DNA of 64,000 bases, taken from the NCBI GenBank assembly GCA_910591455.2, contig OU342804.1, positions 13,858,133-13,922,132 of the forward strand, in the 5' to 3' direction. A model generated the notes under the pieces. That model made no database searches. It saw nothing but the letters and a program-made list of their open reading frames with translations, and was not told the origin of the DNA. This document shows, one piece after another, positions 51,801 through 63,961 of the stretch (its first letter is position 1; each line of letters starts with the position of its first letter). This DNA comes from Pholis gunnellus. Lineage: Eukaryota > Chordata > Actinopteri > Perciformes > Pholidae. A program made the translations under genes and the position numbers.

Positions 51801-52120
51801 TTAAAGGGACAGTTAACCCAAAATCAAAACAAATATATATTTTTTCAATCTGTAGTGCTATTTATCAATCTAGATTGTCTAGAAATCATGAGCTCCCCAC
51901 AATATCTCCAAAACTAGGCAACTCACACCTAAACAGATACATTGCTGTGGAGCCTTTCTACAAGCTAGGTGCCATATCGACCCATTCTATTTCAAAGAAG
52001 GCAGATATCTCAACAGCTGATATTTCCCAAACTAGGCAACTTACACCAAAACAATCTAAATGTATAAATAGCACTACAGGTAAGATACAAATATGTGTTT
52101 TTGATTTACTGTCCCTTTAA
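51801..52120. mobile_element. 320-bp palindromic MITE with TTAA target sites
   Basis: TTAA AGGGACAGT at the left end (51801-51813) is mirrored by ACTGTCCCT TTAA at the right end (52108-52120). Further in, TGTAGTGCTATTTAT (51851-51865) pairs perfectly with ATAAATAGCACTACA (52064-52078), so the inverted repeats extend well inward with interruptions. A 13-base direct repeat, AAACTAGGCAACT, occurs at 51911-51923 and 52029-52041. TTAA flanks suggest mobilisation by a piggyBac-type transposase, but this is inference. There is no coding content beyond short chance frames. Confidence 0.75.
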
Positions 52121-52719
52121 GCTCTTACTCACACAAAACGTTTTTGTTCACACTGCATTGATAATTACACTGTATCCGTTGACAATTGAAATCGTATGAA
52201 TTTCAATCAATCTTAAGAGTGTATGACCTCACATAGTTGCAAGCTTTAATGGCCTGAGTCAAGGTGACCACCACTAAAATAAATGGGATCTTTCATTAAA
52301 ATGCCTTTTTTGTGTTGATCTTATTGATGTAATCAATCATGCAGTCAACTTGTGTGGGCTTGTAATAATGTTACAATTTGTGGTTTAATTATTGCTGTTA
52401 GGATTACACTTTTTCTGTTGGCTCTTGGACAACCTACACGTCAGAAACCAAAGCTCCTCACACATATTCAACAGTTTTTCTAGGAGGTCCTTAAATCAAA
52501 GAAAGGGCACGTTAAAATGCTGAATTTAGGGCCGCAAATAAGGAGTATATAATGTATCATGTATATAATGTATCTAAAAAAATCTGGATCATTTTAGAAA
52601 TATAGTGTCACAATGTTTGAAGCAATGATGGGAAACAAAGCATCTTGAAGGTTGTTCTGCTAATGCACGTTCATCAGTAAATTCATTTTTTCCCAATCTG
52701 CTTTTTGCATAATCATAAT

Positions 52720-52980
52720 TAGGATTTTTTTCTCTCTAATCAGAACCTGCAGCACACGGTCCGCCGCGGCCCACATCAACCTGAAATCCCATCCCGAGGT
52801 AATGTCCTTGAGAATAACAGCAGACCAAAAAGTCTAATTATAATTCTCCCCCTTGTCGACCTTGCTGTAACGTCTACTTTGCATCATCATGGCCATAAAC
52901 TGTCAACTGCACAGGTGACTGCCTGGTTGACAAAAAATATTAATCACCCAAACGGTTTGTTGACATGTTCTGTCCTCTCT
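52720..52980. promoter_or_regulatory. Candidate conserved non-coding element in the insyn1 intron
   Basis: AT-rich homeodomain-like cores (CATAATTAGG, CTCTAATCAG, TCTAATTATAATTC, ATATTAATCACCC) flank a GC-rich centre (CCGCCGCGGCCCACATC) with no repeats. Identification is by texture only. Confidence 0.2.
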
Positions 52981-55900
52981 GCTGTGCCTCTTTCATCAAG
53001 CCCTGCCTTGCGTTAGATGGTGCGTTGTCATGCTATTGACAGTGACAGTGGCGGCAGCCATCCATGCCGTGCCACTGGCAGAGTGTGAGCTTCCAGTGCG
53101 AGGCAATGTGAGGAAGAGAGGCGAGATTCCAGAAACACGGAGAGCTGTCTTTGCAGACGCTTAACAGGAATTCATTTTGTGATTTTACATCATAGACTGT
53201 GAGATTGTAGAGGTGCTGCCCTTTACAGGGAATCACAGCGACTGTGGTGAAACATGTACAAACATTATGATAAAGGTCACTTATAAGCTGAGCAAAAAGC
53301 AGAAATACAACCACCGCTGAATTCTTGCTGGAAGTATAACTCATTGACATGGCCAACTTATTCACCTGCAACCTCAACACCTACCCTACGAACACTTACC
53401 TCGCTCCGTACTGGATAGATGGCCGACCCCGACGAAATCCAACACCACCAGTCCAATCTACAAGCCAACAACTAGCCAATAACAAAAACAATTAAAGCAA
53501 TGGTGCACAGAAGCTCTGAAATGTAGGAACCTACAATCATTGGTCACAGTCTCCTATTCTTCGTCTATGCAACCAGCTCTCAGCATGCAAAGAGGCTTCC
53601 TGAGTTAGCAGGTATTAGGCCTTGATGCAGCTGCGTGTCACTCTGTTTTAGCTGGCTCTATTCCATGTGAATGTTCAAATGTCGTGATTCACAGACTTAG
53701 TACACCTGTCCATGATGAGTCTTTCAGGGATTCACTGTTTTCTTGATGAATAATATAGCAGCTCTGCAGTGCCCAGATGGCTACGCTACTGCAGGGTAAA
53801 GATATCCATAGCAAAAACGCTACATTTTCGAAGGTTGCTAGATTTATTTTGAACTGTACCAGTGTTGTAGAACTCAAATGTTCACATGCATAATAAGTGA
53901 AAACAAAATGATCTGATTAAGTCAATAAGACAGGTCCACGATGCAGATTAACTATGACACCGTGGGCCAAATTCAGACAACCTGCTTTGATATTCAGACA
54001 GACAGGCTCCTCACAAAGTGAAGTAATTAATGACATTTAAATGTTAAATGTATCTCTGTCTAGTTGGCATTAATTAGGTAGATTAGAAATAAATCCCAGT
54101 CAGGGAATCTAATGTTTTGGCATTTCTGAAGTCCTGTTGCAAAGTGCGTTACCTCTGTATTAGCCTATTATTCCCTCCAGTACTCTGTGATCTTGCATAC
54201 AGAGAAACTAATGCAAACTCTATGCCCTGCATTGTTTGCCAGGACTCTCAGTTGAATCTAATTTTTGCAGTAAAGCTGTAAACTCTGTCTCCTTGTGTGC
54301 CGGCAGGCAATCCTGGCTTTATGGGTTGTAGCTGCTGCTGTAGTGGGTCAATCACAAGTCACATTAAACTCTTGCGGTGATTGGCTGCCAGCAAAACCAT
54401 ACAAATAGTATTTTTTTTTTGTTAGATCTGTGCACAAAAAGGATCAATTGCAGGTATCATTTGACTGGAGAAGTTTCAATACCGTAAATGACAGAGCCAG
54501 ACCGAGCCGCGACAGCTTGCGCAAAGTGAGCCCTTCGTCACGTGTATTTGTCGACCTAAATAGACTCCCTTTGGACACATTTGATCCAATGCCTTTCCTC
54601 AGAACCTGGATTAAAGCAGGACATCGCCTCTCCACTTCTTGTATACCGGGACGGCAATGAGAAGGTGCCGAGCCAAAGTCCTTATGTTGGGTTCGAGTGT
54701 GTGCATGTTTGTCCAGTTAGTGAGAGAGGCAAGTGCTGGGTTGTGTAGTTGTGTGAGTGGCCTTATGGTTAACGATAAAAGCCTCAGTGATGTGTGTGCG
54801 AAGTGTGTACATACTTGTTTCCGTGGCTTACATCCAGGACATCTTGTTGCACTTGAGGGGGAGATGGGATCCCCGGGTATTGAGCACGCTGTTTAAGGGT
54901 ATCGAGTACTGACACCCAGCTAGGAGTACGTACTAGCCTAATTTTGAGCAAAAGTATGACTTAAGAACAGTCAACTTTCTGGCTGTCTTGTGGAAATGTT
55001 AACTTTTAAAACGTGTGGCCTTTGCAACTAATGACTTGGAAGAAAACTAATTAATTTGTGTTTTTGAAACAGAAAGCATATGGGTTTTCTTCAGTCAGCA
55101 TTTTTGAAGATCCGATTTAATTTTGTTGCTGATCAGACTCCAGACTTTTTCAGACAATTTTATTGATAGTAATTATTTCTCACCACCTGTTGCAAATTGG
55201 TACTTTGTGGCTGTGTAAAGAACGCCACAGCTGCTCTGATTTGAGCCAGTAAAATAAACACAAAAAATTAATGTTATTATTCTAACGTCAATTGTTTTAT
55301 GTGTATTTAACTTAATAGTTTGTTGAACAACATGCAGGATGCTAGTTCTTCAATGATTTCTCTTGTACATTTGCCTCAGCACAATGGCTTTCAGATGCCA
55401 AATAACGTCATGGAAAACAAAGTGAGATATGTCAAAATGCACGTATCAAAATTTTAGCTATCATTGCGATGACTTTCAAATCCCCAAAGACATATTGTTG
55501 ACATGTCTGATAGTAACAGTGCATTAGCAGCAATGCAGCTCACATCATTTAATACACTTTGAAGGTAGAAAATATTTTTAATGTGCGTATTTGCTGTCTG
55601 GACTGCAACATAATCAATAATACAGGTCTAAGACAGGACAACCTAGCAGATTTTGTGCCAAAATGTATGGGCCTTAAAAAATGTGTTTTCATTGGCGGAG
55701 TGTCCTCGTTTTTGTCCTCTGATTGTGTGTGTTTGTTTGTGTGTGGTATGTGTGTGTTGTTTTTCTTGGAAATCATGCTTGTTGAAATGTGCTCAGTAAT
55801 AAACCAGAGTGTACGCTAATGTAGAACTCTGTCAACTTCCTTATAAAATCATTAGCCGTTCATGTTTTGAGATAATAAGATCAGAACAAATTTATTTCAT

Positions 55901-58900
55901 AACAAGGTAAACAGGAGGCTGAGCTGAAATTGCTTCATACTAATCCCATAAAATGTTTTCTAACCTACATCAAAAAACGGCAATGTTTCAATACATGTTC
56001 CCTCCCTCTTAATGAATGAAACACGTTCGCTCTGTCCAACTACAAACACCCAAGCTACAAGTAAGGCTGAATGTTCCTCCATATGAGTGTATTCATCCCA
56101 AGATTCTTTGTGAAGTGGCTTATTTGTTTTAATTAGGACAAATTACTGACAAATGTGTCTCTCCTTTTTATTACAATGACTAACCGCTCCCAACAGCTAA
56201 CATTAACATCTATTGTTGCAACTTTTCTCAAAAAGCAAAACAAACTATCAGATACAATCTCCCTTTTACATTGATCAAATATCATAAATGTTGAATGATA
56301 ATAGCACTAAGAACCCACTTGTGAGTTAAATGTCAGGATTATAAACATACTATGTGCATAAACTTTTATAAAAAACAATTTTTTGAAGCCAGGGGATACA
56401 GAGGCTTGGTTGTGTCCCAGCTCAATTCAGCTATTTATGCAGGTTAAAACTGAACAATCTCATTGGAAACTGGGTTGATTTATGATGCATCACAGACTAC
56501 GGCTAAAAATAAAAGGAAGGGGGAAAAAAAGGCCTCTCGATGGTCCTTCAGTATAACACAGTTCCAAAGATTGTAGCTGGATTAAGCTGCTACACTGGTT
56601 AGTGGGTTGGCCTACGCTGCCCTGAGCAATTTCACAAGCTATGGAAATAGAGGAAAATATAGCATCTCTTCACATGAACTCATATCCCTCATTATACCGT
56701 ACGTGCATCTGTACTCTTGGTAAAACTTAGTATCCACACCTGATAAAAGAGCCTAACTAATGGAGAGCAAGCTGTCCCTCTGCGTACAGTATGTTTTGAC
56801 ACAATGAAATTATGTAGCTATTCTCAGAGGCTGCTTGTGCACTTCGATGGATGCCATTTTTCACACCATTAACTACAGCCTACTGGTTTTATTCACAGCA
56901 CAGAGATGGGCCAAAACAATCCTAAACACGCCCACGAATGAGCACAATTGCAACAATTGATCTAAGCTGTTCCGCCCAGTCTGTCGCAATTCTGTGCAGC
57001 AGGAAAACCCTTATCTCCATCCAACCTTCTTTCTCTCTATCTCTCTCTCTCTCTCTTTCCCCATCTCTTGCACACTTTTCTCTGTCTTTCCCTTTTCTCT
57101 GCCTTTAACGCCCCTTTTCATGGGTCATTCATTGGGAGAAGCAAAAGGGTTTGTGGCTGAATCACAAAGTACAAACATGCATGGCAAAAAAATGTCACTG
57201 CTTTATCTGTAGCTAGCAATTTTTTGAGTGTTTACCTCAGCAGAGTTCTAACCTAAAGCCCTCATTACAGTCAATGCTGAGTGCAGAGTTCGCACAGGGA
57301 GGCAGAGCTCAAAGGGCCAGCTAATCCAGTGGGTCTTACAGGCATGATGGGCTAGTCAATATGCTGGGCCTGCATCCTAAAGAAACTAGAGCTCCACAGC
57401 AGAGCTAGGTAAAAGAGGCTCAGGGGAATGCTTTGCATGATGCTGCTTTATTCTCTCCACAGCACTCAAGGTTAGATGCCTCTGAAGTCTTAACCCGTTG
57501 TTTACCTCTACCCCCTTCCCTCCTTTGATTTCGCTCACCTTTCAGTCCTCAACACTGCTTAATTTTGAATATGGGGATCTAGGAATTCAATTCTGATATT
57601 GCTGAATAAGATGTTTAATACATTCTCCTTTCAATAAAGCAGTGATAGGCTATATTTATACGAGAGTATCTGTAAATCAGTGGTGGTCACCGCCATGATA
57701 GTTTCGTACCAGCAAACATGACCATGACTGTGGCCATGTCCGAATCGATTTGAAATGAGTTCAACCAAGAGATGATCTGACATTTTCACTTCAAATCCTG
57801 AAGCAGTATTTCTTCAGTCCTGAGAATAATTGAGCCTCTGATTCATTCTAAGAACGGACAAATTTATGTGGAGCTCAGCTCAAGGCAGCAACACAGGTGT
57901 GGAGATGGCAGGGTGTTTTATGTTCAGCAAAGAATAGATAGGGCTTGAGGTACCTTGTTCTTGTTGTTTTCCTGAGCAAAGACAACTCCGCTGGAGGCAC
58001 GTCACCAGGTTTAATTTAGGAATTTAATTTCCACACACAAAAGAGGTCAGACAAGGAGAAACAAATTGACAGACACAGCAGGCAGGTACTTGTCATTTCC
58101 TCCAAATAGCTTTTAATGAGAAGAAACCCTTTGGCCCAGGGATGTCAGGTGGAAGAGTACTTTCCTCTGTGAGTGGTAAAGTTATCAGCATCGCCCACAG
58201 AGTGTTGTTGGCCTGCTGGTCGACATGTTCACCTGGTCGGGGACCGAGCCAAAGCCTGCCTCAATCGGAAGTAAATAGACTCTCTGGTGGAGAACAGACT
58301 GGGCCATCCTCAGTGGAGCTCACTGGGCTGTGGTCAGCTGGGCAGTAAACCCACATCACTGGTGGCCAATTCAAAATGGTTGCTTGTGGGAAATGATCCA
58401 CCACGACTGATTGTAATTTGTGATTGAAGGCATCCATTTGGACAAACACAATAAACCACAACCTCCTGCCAAGATTGTGTGGTATTCCGCCACATCAACT
58501 CATCATTAATTGTTGAATTAAACTGGGTTTTTATGTATAATGTAATTAATTTAGCCTGCACAGTAGAAGCACTTCTTGGTGAAATGTACTCGTTTTCCTC
58601 ATATTTTTCCCATTTTGGTGGCTATGAAGATAGATGTACTTAAATTGGGGTAAAAGTTCATCCAATGTTCGAAGACATCTGAAATTTGTAAATACTCAAT
58701 ATAATTACTTACTAAAATCTTCTATTCTATTGTATTACGTGCCTCTGCAATGACCCACCTCCCCCACAGGAATCATCCCATTTCTTTCCAATATCTTTGC
58801 CATGCCCTGAAACATTCCCCAAAGTATTTCCTAGTAGTAGGATCAACTATTTCATGGACATGAGAGTGCGTTTACCAGCATCCTTTATATTGTTCTACTC

Positions 58901-61900
58901 CCTGAGTGAAAGTGTTAGTGATTACTGGAGTCCCCCTCATGGTTAAATGTTGAAGTATTCTTGCTAGGAAGTTTTCTGCTCCATGCCCTGCTCAGCAGCA
59001 GCATCAGCAGGGAGAAACACAGAGTGAGGAGAGGATATGGCCCCCGCAGGAAAAACTGAAAATGGTCCTTTTGATTTTGGTTTTGGTCTCCCTTGGGCTG
59101 CCTCTGGGTTTGGAACAGATTTGGTTCAGTGCTGAGCGCGGCAGCTTCCGCAGAGAAGGGGCCGTGTCATAACTGGTTTCAGTCTCGATAAGGAGACACT
59201 GCTGGCTCGCTGGCTGGCTGGCTCATCTGGGGCCAGCTGCTTGTATACCACACCAACCTTTAACAATGCAGCATTTAAGCACGCCTCAGACATGAAAGAG
59301 TCTCACTGTAAACTTTCTGATCAAATCTTTCAATTCCTTTCACGGACTCCATTTTTAGTACAAACAACTTCATTTGACAGCCAGGCCAATGGGATCATGC
59401 GGCTGGTATTGGGTGATGAATAGAAATTGAATAGACAGCCCCATTTCTTTAATGCAAATTGGAATGAGATGTGCTCCTGCAGATTTAGTGGTGGGCTAAG
59501 GTAGTCGAGCAGAAAGGTCAGTGTTTGTTCAAGAAACAAGCAAAACCTGAAAGGGTTATAGTCCTGCAGCTGCTGCTACTCATAGGTAATATTCGTTAGA
59601 TCAAACACATTTCATCAAACATAAAAAAAAGCCATTGATGAGCATGTGCACACAACTACTGCAAGGCTGACTGATAGAGGCCAGCGTCCTGGACATGCTG
59701 TACTCTGCTACTGATAATTGCTCTTTGTCCAGTTTATATTCACTCCTATCATTAGGAGCTTCAATTCAACGAGTCCTGATTGCCTTCCTCTGTTCATTTG
59801 TCTTGAGCCGTTCACAGGCGTGCAGCATCGTCTGCTCGTGGTACGATTCTCCATAGTAACAACATCCACATAATAAAATAATAATAATCACCCCTATTTG
59901 GTTGCATATAAAGACGTCAAGCTCACAGCCAATCCTCTTCCCCCAAGTCAATGCCATGGCATCTTCTCCCTAGTCTTATAATCCCCCTTTTTTATGTGAT
60001 TCATGAAATTCTTTCAATTTAGCAGTCTGTATCTCTCAAATTTCCAAGATGAGTGCACTCCTACATTTCCTAAGTTTCCCTTTTTTGTGTGCAAAACTAA
60101 TAATCTGAAATTTCAGAGGTTACTTTGCATTCTCTTTGGTGCCATTCGTTTCCCTTGTTTATCCTCAAACCTCAAAGCCCAAGGTTGAAATGATACCTAA
60201 ATTAATTATAGCCACTCCTGCCAGTGTTATTATTACAAATGGAGTTTATCAGTATTTTATCTGCCAATGTCCTTTCTGTAGATCCTTCTTATTTTAACTG
60301 TCATGAAGCGTGTAATCATGGAATTCACAAGTAAGATGGGCTGCATTGGACTTTAACATGCAGGCTTTTGAGGTGAGCAATCTTGGAAAACTGTGTGCTC
60401 TGCGTAACATTTTTTCGTTGACATGTAAAGGACATTTATGAACTGAGGCTGTACTGCAGCATCGGCAAGCAAGTGTGACACTTTACATGTTTAAATTAAA
60501 TGGTCTCTCTAATAAAACTGCTTTTATTTATTCACATTTCATATAGATTTGTTCAGTATCATACAGTTAATGCATAGTGTTCGAGACAGCCTATAATTTA
60601 ATGTTTTTATCTGATAGCTTAGGGGTAGGTAACCACTGTGGATTCTAAAAACCCTTCAGCCAAAGAGCTAAATGAACAAAATATATTGTTTTGCATGTTG
60701 GTCTTTTTGAGAGCCAATCAGGGACAACTTTGTTAGGTTATTGGCTGCTATATTAATCATGTGGTATGAAGATGTTACCTCCCTACCTGGTAAAATATAA
60801 AAGCAGCATTAATGTGCTCAGGGACCAGAGTAGTAGGAGGGATAACACTGCTATACTCTGGAAATATGTGACTGCAGCAGTGACTGAAGCACAGGCCTCA
60901 CAAACGGTACTTAAATGGAAATTTCCTTGGTATTGCTTTTTAATTTAACATTCATGATTTCTCATTTTCAGGCTCCCTCAAAATGGCTTTTTGCTTAATG
61001 TTTGCTAACATTTCAATAAAAAAAGCATGCAGAATTTGAGATTATTCAAGAAAAGTCTTTGCTGTTAAAACTAAATTTCAAAATGCCACGCACTTGCCAC
61101 ACAGAAAATGTAATGGTGGGTTCACCACAAGGTTTGATTAGACTGCACTTAGAGTGTTGTTCGTTGTAATCCAAACTGCAGACATGAAAGACCAATGGGT
61201 GACCCCTTTTTAAGACTCCTTTTTGAGAAAAGCAAGCCGCTTTGGGATAGAATCAGTGGAGGTGAAAGTCACTCTAAAAGAACAGTTATGGTTAATTACT
61301 GTTATTTTCCTAGTTTATGCCATCATGTTTAATGTGTTCAGTATCTAATCACTTTGGTTATTGGTGCTTGACAATATCAGTTAGACAAAACCACATTGTG
61401 CTGAAGAAACGACACGTTATTTGGGATGGATCATTCTCATGTTTGAAAGATCCTAAATCTCAGGAGACACTCATGTTGCCCTCCCCTGGACTTCTCACAA
61501 ACCAAGCTAGGCAAATCAATTCACACAAGTTAACAACTATTTTTGTGTTACCTGCTTTTGTGGATGTGAGCTTGAATATCTATTCAATAAAAACTGGTAT
61601 ACTAACATCTGTAGAACATACATTGTCTTAATGGTTAATGCATGAGGCCATAACGACCAGATGGCTGAAACGTGACTTTAAAAACCTCCCTCAATTTGAC
61701 ATTTTAATTCATCTCGAGGTATGGACTAAATGAAGTTGCGATATGCAATGCACGCACCTTCGAGGCAATGGACAATCAGAAAATGTAATCTAGTCAGATG
61801 CTATTGCGGTGTTACTAATGATGTGTTGCAATTAAATGTTTTAACCACTTTTTTTTAAATTCAGCTTTTGACCAGTTGGCACAAAGATACTGTAGTTATG

Positions 61901-62671
61901 TGATCTTGAGCTATGAACTTAGTGCCGTGAAGTAAGCATTATAACAGACTGGTGCGTTTCTAAATTCTGAGCAGCTACATGCTTTGAAGTGTCATCTTTA
62001 ACTCTTCAGAGCCCTGCAGTATCTACAGTTCCCCAAAGACCTTGTGGGTGATAATCAGTCATTACTGCCCCTACAGTCTCAGTTATTTATTTCACTACAT
62101 TCACACAGCAATTCATCATTTATTTATTGTGACAGTTGTTATCTATTACGGTGTCCCTTTCATGTGGCCAAGAATGAGAGATTTTATGGAACATTAAGCT
62201 TCCATGCATCTGATAGCGCTACACTGAGTCTCTTTCTTCATCTTCGTTTGATTCTGTCTGCAATCTCATAGGTCAGTTAATTGCAGGATATTGATACTAG
62301 CATTATGACTGCCACTGCAGCTAATATGATTCCTTAGCCATTTCAATATGTGGGATTGTGCTTTCCCAATAAAAAATGACATTTGAGCCACTGTGCAGAA
62401 CTCTCTCTAATGGGGTCTGGGATAAGAATGGAAGTATTCGTTGAAGCTGGCAGAGGCACAGGCCGTGTTTTTGTTTATAAATAGCTCCAGCCAGCATTAT
62501 TCCACTTGCAGTTGTCCCATAATCATCAATCACTCTTGCGCGCAGGCCGGCTTCTACCCACCAGAGAGAAGGTGCACTGTAAGCTGTGCCCTTGCACCTC
62601 CAACTGTGCAAGTACATAAAGTAGAGCATGGTGAGTGGGACAGAGCTTGTGAGGAGAGAGAGAGGGGGAGA

Positions 62672-62685
62672 GGGGGGGGGGGGGG
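62672..62685 (+). repeat. G14 homopolymer with flanking (GA)n
   Basis: A run of 14 G follows GAGGAGAGAGAGAGGGGGAGA. Nearby plus-strand frames of over 100 codons pass through this tract and adjacent (CA)n, and are products of the low complexity. Confidence 0.85.
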
Positions 62686-63623
62686 ATCTGTACGGTGATG
62701 AAGTGAGTTATAGAAACTTCACCCCAGCTGTTCAAAACCCTCCTCCATTACAGGGAGGATCCACTATTTCGCTTCTTCAACACATTGAGAAAAACACGCA
62801 CGCACACACACACATACACTCCCTCTGCATGCCTGATCGGTTGCAGGTGGGAGGTTATTCATGCGATGTGCTCGGAGGATGTGGGATGGGTCAGACACAA
62901 CTGTTTGCTCAAGTTTCATTTGTCTCTGTCTCTCTGTCTGCCTTTATCTCTCTCTTTGGAGGAGCTTTGCAGGAAGAGCTCACAGCATTGAGGACACTGC
63001 AGGGGGAAGATCCTACAAAGATGATGAGGGCCATTTTGTAGTCACACACACACACATGAACACATGTAGTCTGATTATCAACCATGACACGTTTCTTTAG
63101 TATATATTCTTCAGCATATATGAGCACATGCACACGCATGGTATCCCTCTGATCCTTATTCAAACTGTATTCTGTACACACATATATATGCACACACAAA
63201 CACACACACACAAATCTCCCAGTGTTTCCATGGCAGTTGCGAAAATACAGTAGGAATCCAGCTGATCCTTAACAAAATGGTTATATAACTATAGCGGCGC
63301 TAAGTCTTCTATCTTATCAAAGCCTGCCTCTGTGTTTCCTTTCAGTCCGGCTTTGCTGCTTTTCAACAGCTCTTCACATCTGCCGTACCTCCCACAAGAC
63401 ACCACATTTGTAATTGGCGATAAGCAATTGTTTGATTGGAAAAGGAAGACAGCCTTGCTGTGGTTGTAATCAACAAAAATCCTCCTGCCGCTAAACAAGA
63501 AAGTGAGATCTCATCACTTTCAAATCTTAATCAAAATCTCCATGCTGCGAAAAATCATTTTACACTCATTAAATGCAGCCTACTTGAAAAGCACACCCAC
63601 CTGGCACCCACATTGTCTCCTTG

Positions 63624-63642
63624 CCCCCCCCCCCCCCCCCCC
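63624..63642 (-). repeat. G19 homopolymer just inside the insyn1 intron
   Basis: Nineteen C on the plus strand are nineteen G in the insyn1 pre-mRNA, beginning 33 bases downstream of the 5' splice site at 63675. G runs near donors commonly act as intronic splicing enhancers and can fold as G-quadruplexes. The length is likely unstable and may be affected by sequencing error. Confidence 0.85.
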
Positions 63643-63675
63643 GAAGCCTGATATGTGTAAGCTTTTCAACCTCAC

Positions 63676-63819
63676 CTCCCGGAGTTCCTTGGCCACATCC
63701 TTGAGCTCTTTGAGTATGCCGTCCAGCTGGTCGATCACCATCTTCATGTGGCTGCGGATGCGTTCTCTCGGGCTGGGGGTCTCAGAGGTGTCCCGGGCCG
63801 GAGCTCTGCTGAGGGACAT
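63676..63819 (-). CDS. insyn1: INSYN1 (inhibitory synaptic factor 1), coding exon 1 of 2
   Basis: This exon encodes residues 1-48 of a 327-residue protein. Residues 19-48 (from ERIRSHMKMVIDQLDG to KELRE) form an amphipathic helix that closely matches the N-terminal coiled coil of mammalian INSYN1 as I recall it (ERERIRQRMKMVIGQLEG). The exon ends in GAG followed by GTGAGG, a strong donor with GT at 63675-63674, leaving phase 0. Reading past the donor gives VRLKSLHIS, which does not fit the family, whereas joining to 23657 gives ELREVVGQIDKLTSDFDF, which does. The start at 63819 is chosen because an in-frame TAA lies two codons upstream and position -3 is A. Known for the family: INSYN1 is a postsynaptic protein of inhibitory (GABAergic) synapses, associated with gephyrin and the dystrophin-dystroglycan complex. 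The first 18 residues are divergent, as expected for the family. Confidence 0.93.
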
Positions 63820-63961
63820 CCTTTACAGGGCGACGTGGGGCCAGTGGCCAACAGGCTGAGGGCGTGGGGGAGCCGAGTCGGGGTCCATGTCTTTGGCTAC
63901 AAGGAGCCTCAGTGCTACTGATCCGAACAGGGGCCCCGGCCACGCAGGGAGACCTCAACAT
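63782..63961 (-). other. Overlapping upstream ORF, 59 codons
   Basis: A second upstream ATG at 63961 opens a frame (MLRSPCVAGAPVRIS...) that differs from insyn1. It runs across the main start codon and stops at TGA 63784-63782, overlapping the insyn1 reading frame by about 38 bases. If the leader starts upstream of this ATG, the uORF would compete with the main start. If the candidate acceptor at 63973 is used, the ATG lies only about 11 bases into the exon. Confidence 0.35.

Larger units (their letters stand above)
52121..63623. other. 5' part of the insyn1 intron: no gene seen
   Basis: It contains (CT)n at about 57031-57056, G14 at 62672 and CA-rich tracts at 62800-62820 and 63040-63210. 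Segment 52720-52980 (CATAATCATAATTAGG, CTCTAATCAGAACC, GTCTAATTATAATTC, AAAATATTAATCACCC) looks enhancer-like. No frame with domain-like content is seen. Confidence 0.55.
23658..63675 (-). other. insyn1: insyn1 intron between the two coding exons (about 40 kb)
   Basis: This is a GT-AG, phase-0 intron bounded by GAG|GTGAGG and TATTGCAG|GTGGTG, about 40,018 bases long. It separates the two halves of one coiled-coil helix. The only coding-like content I can see inside it is two short exon-like frames (27740-27831 plus strand; 31165-31281 minus strand), described separately. The rest is transposon remnants, microsatellites and unannotated DNA. The two tRNA-derived SINE copies inside it lie antisense to the host gene. 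An intron this long suggests regulatory content, but that is inference. Confidence 0.9.

Noticed and set aside
62628..63041. 137-codon plus-strand frame
   Set aside because: It runs through G14 and (CA)n tracts and reads as low-complexity Gly/Arg and Thr/His segments. It has no domain or splice context.
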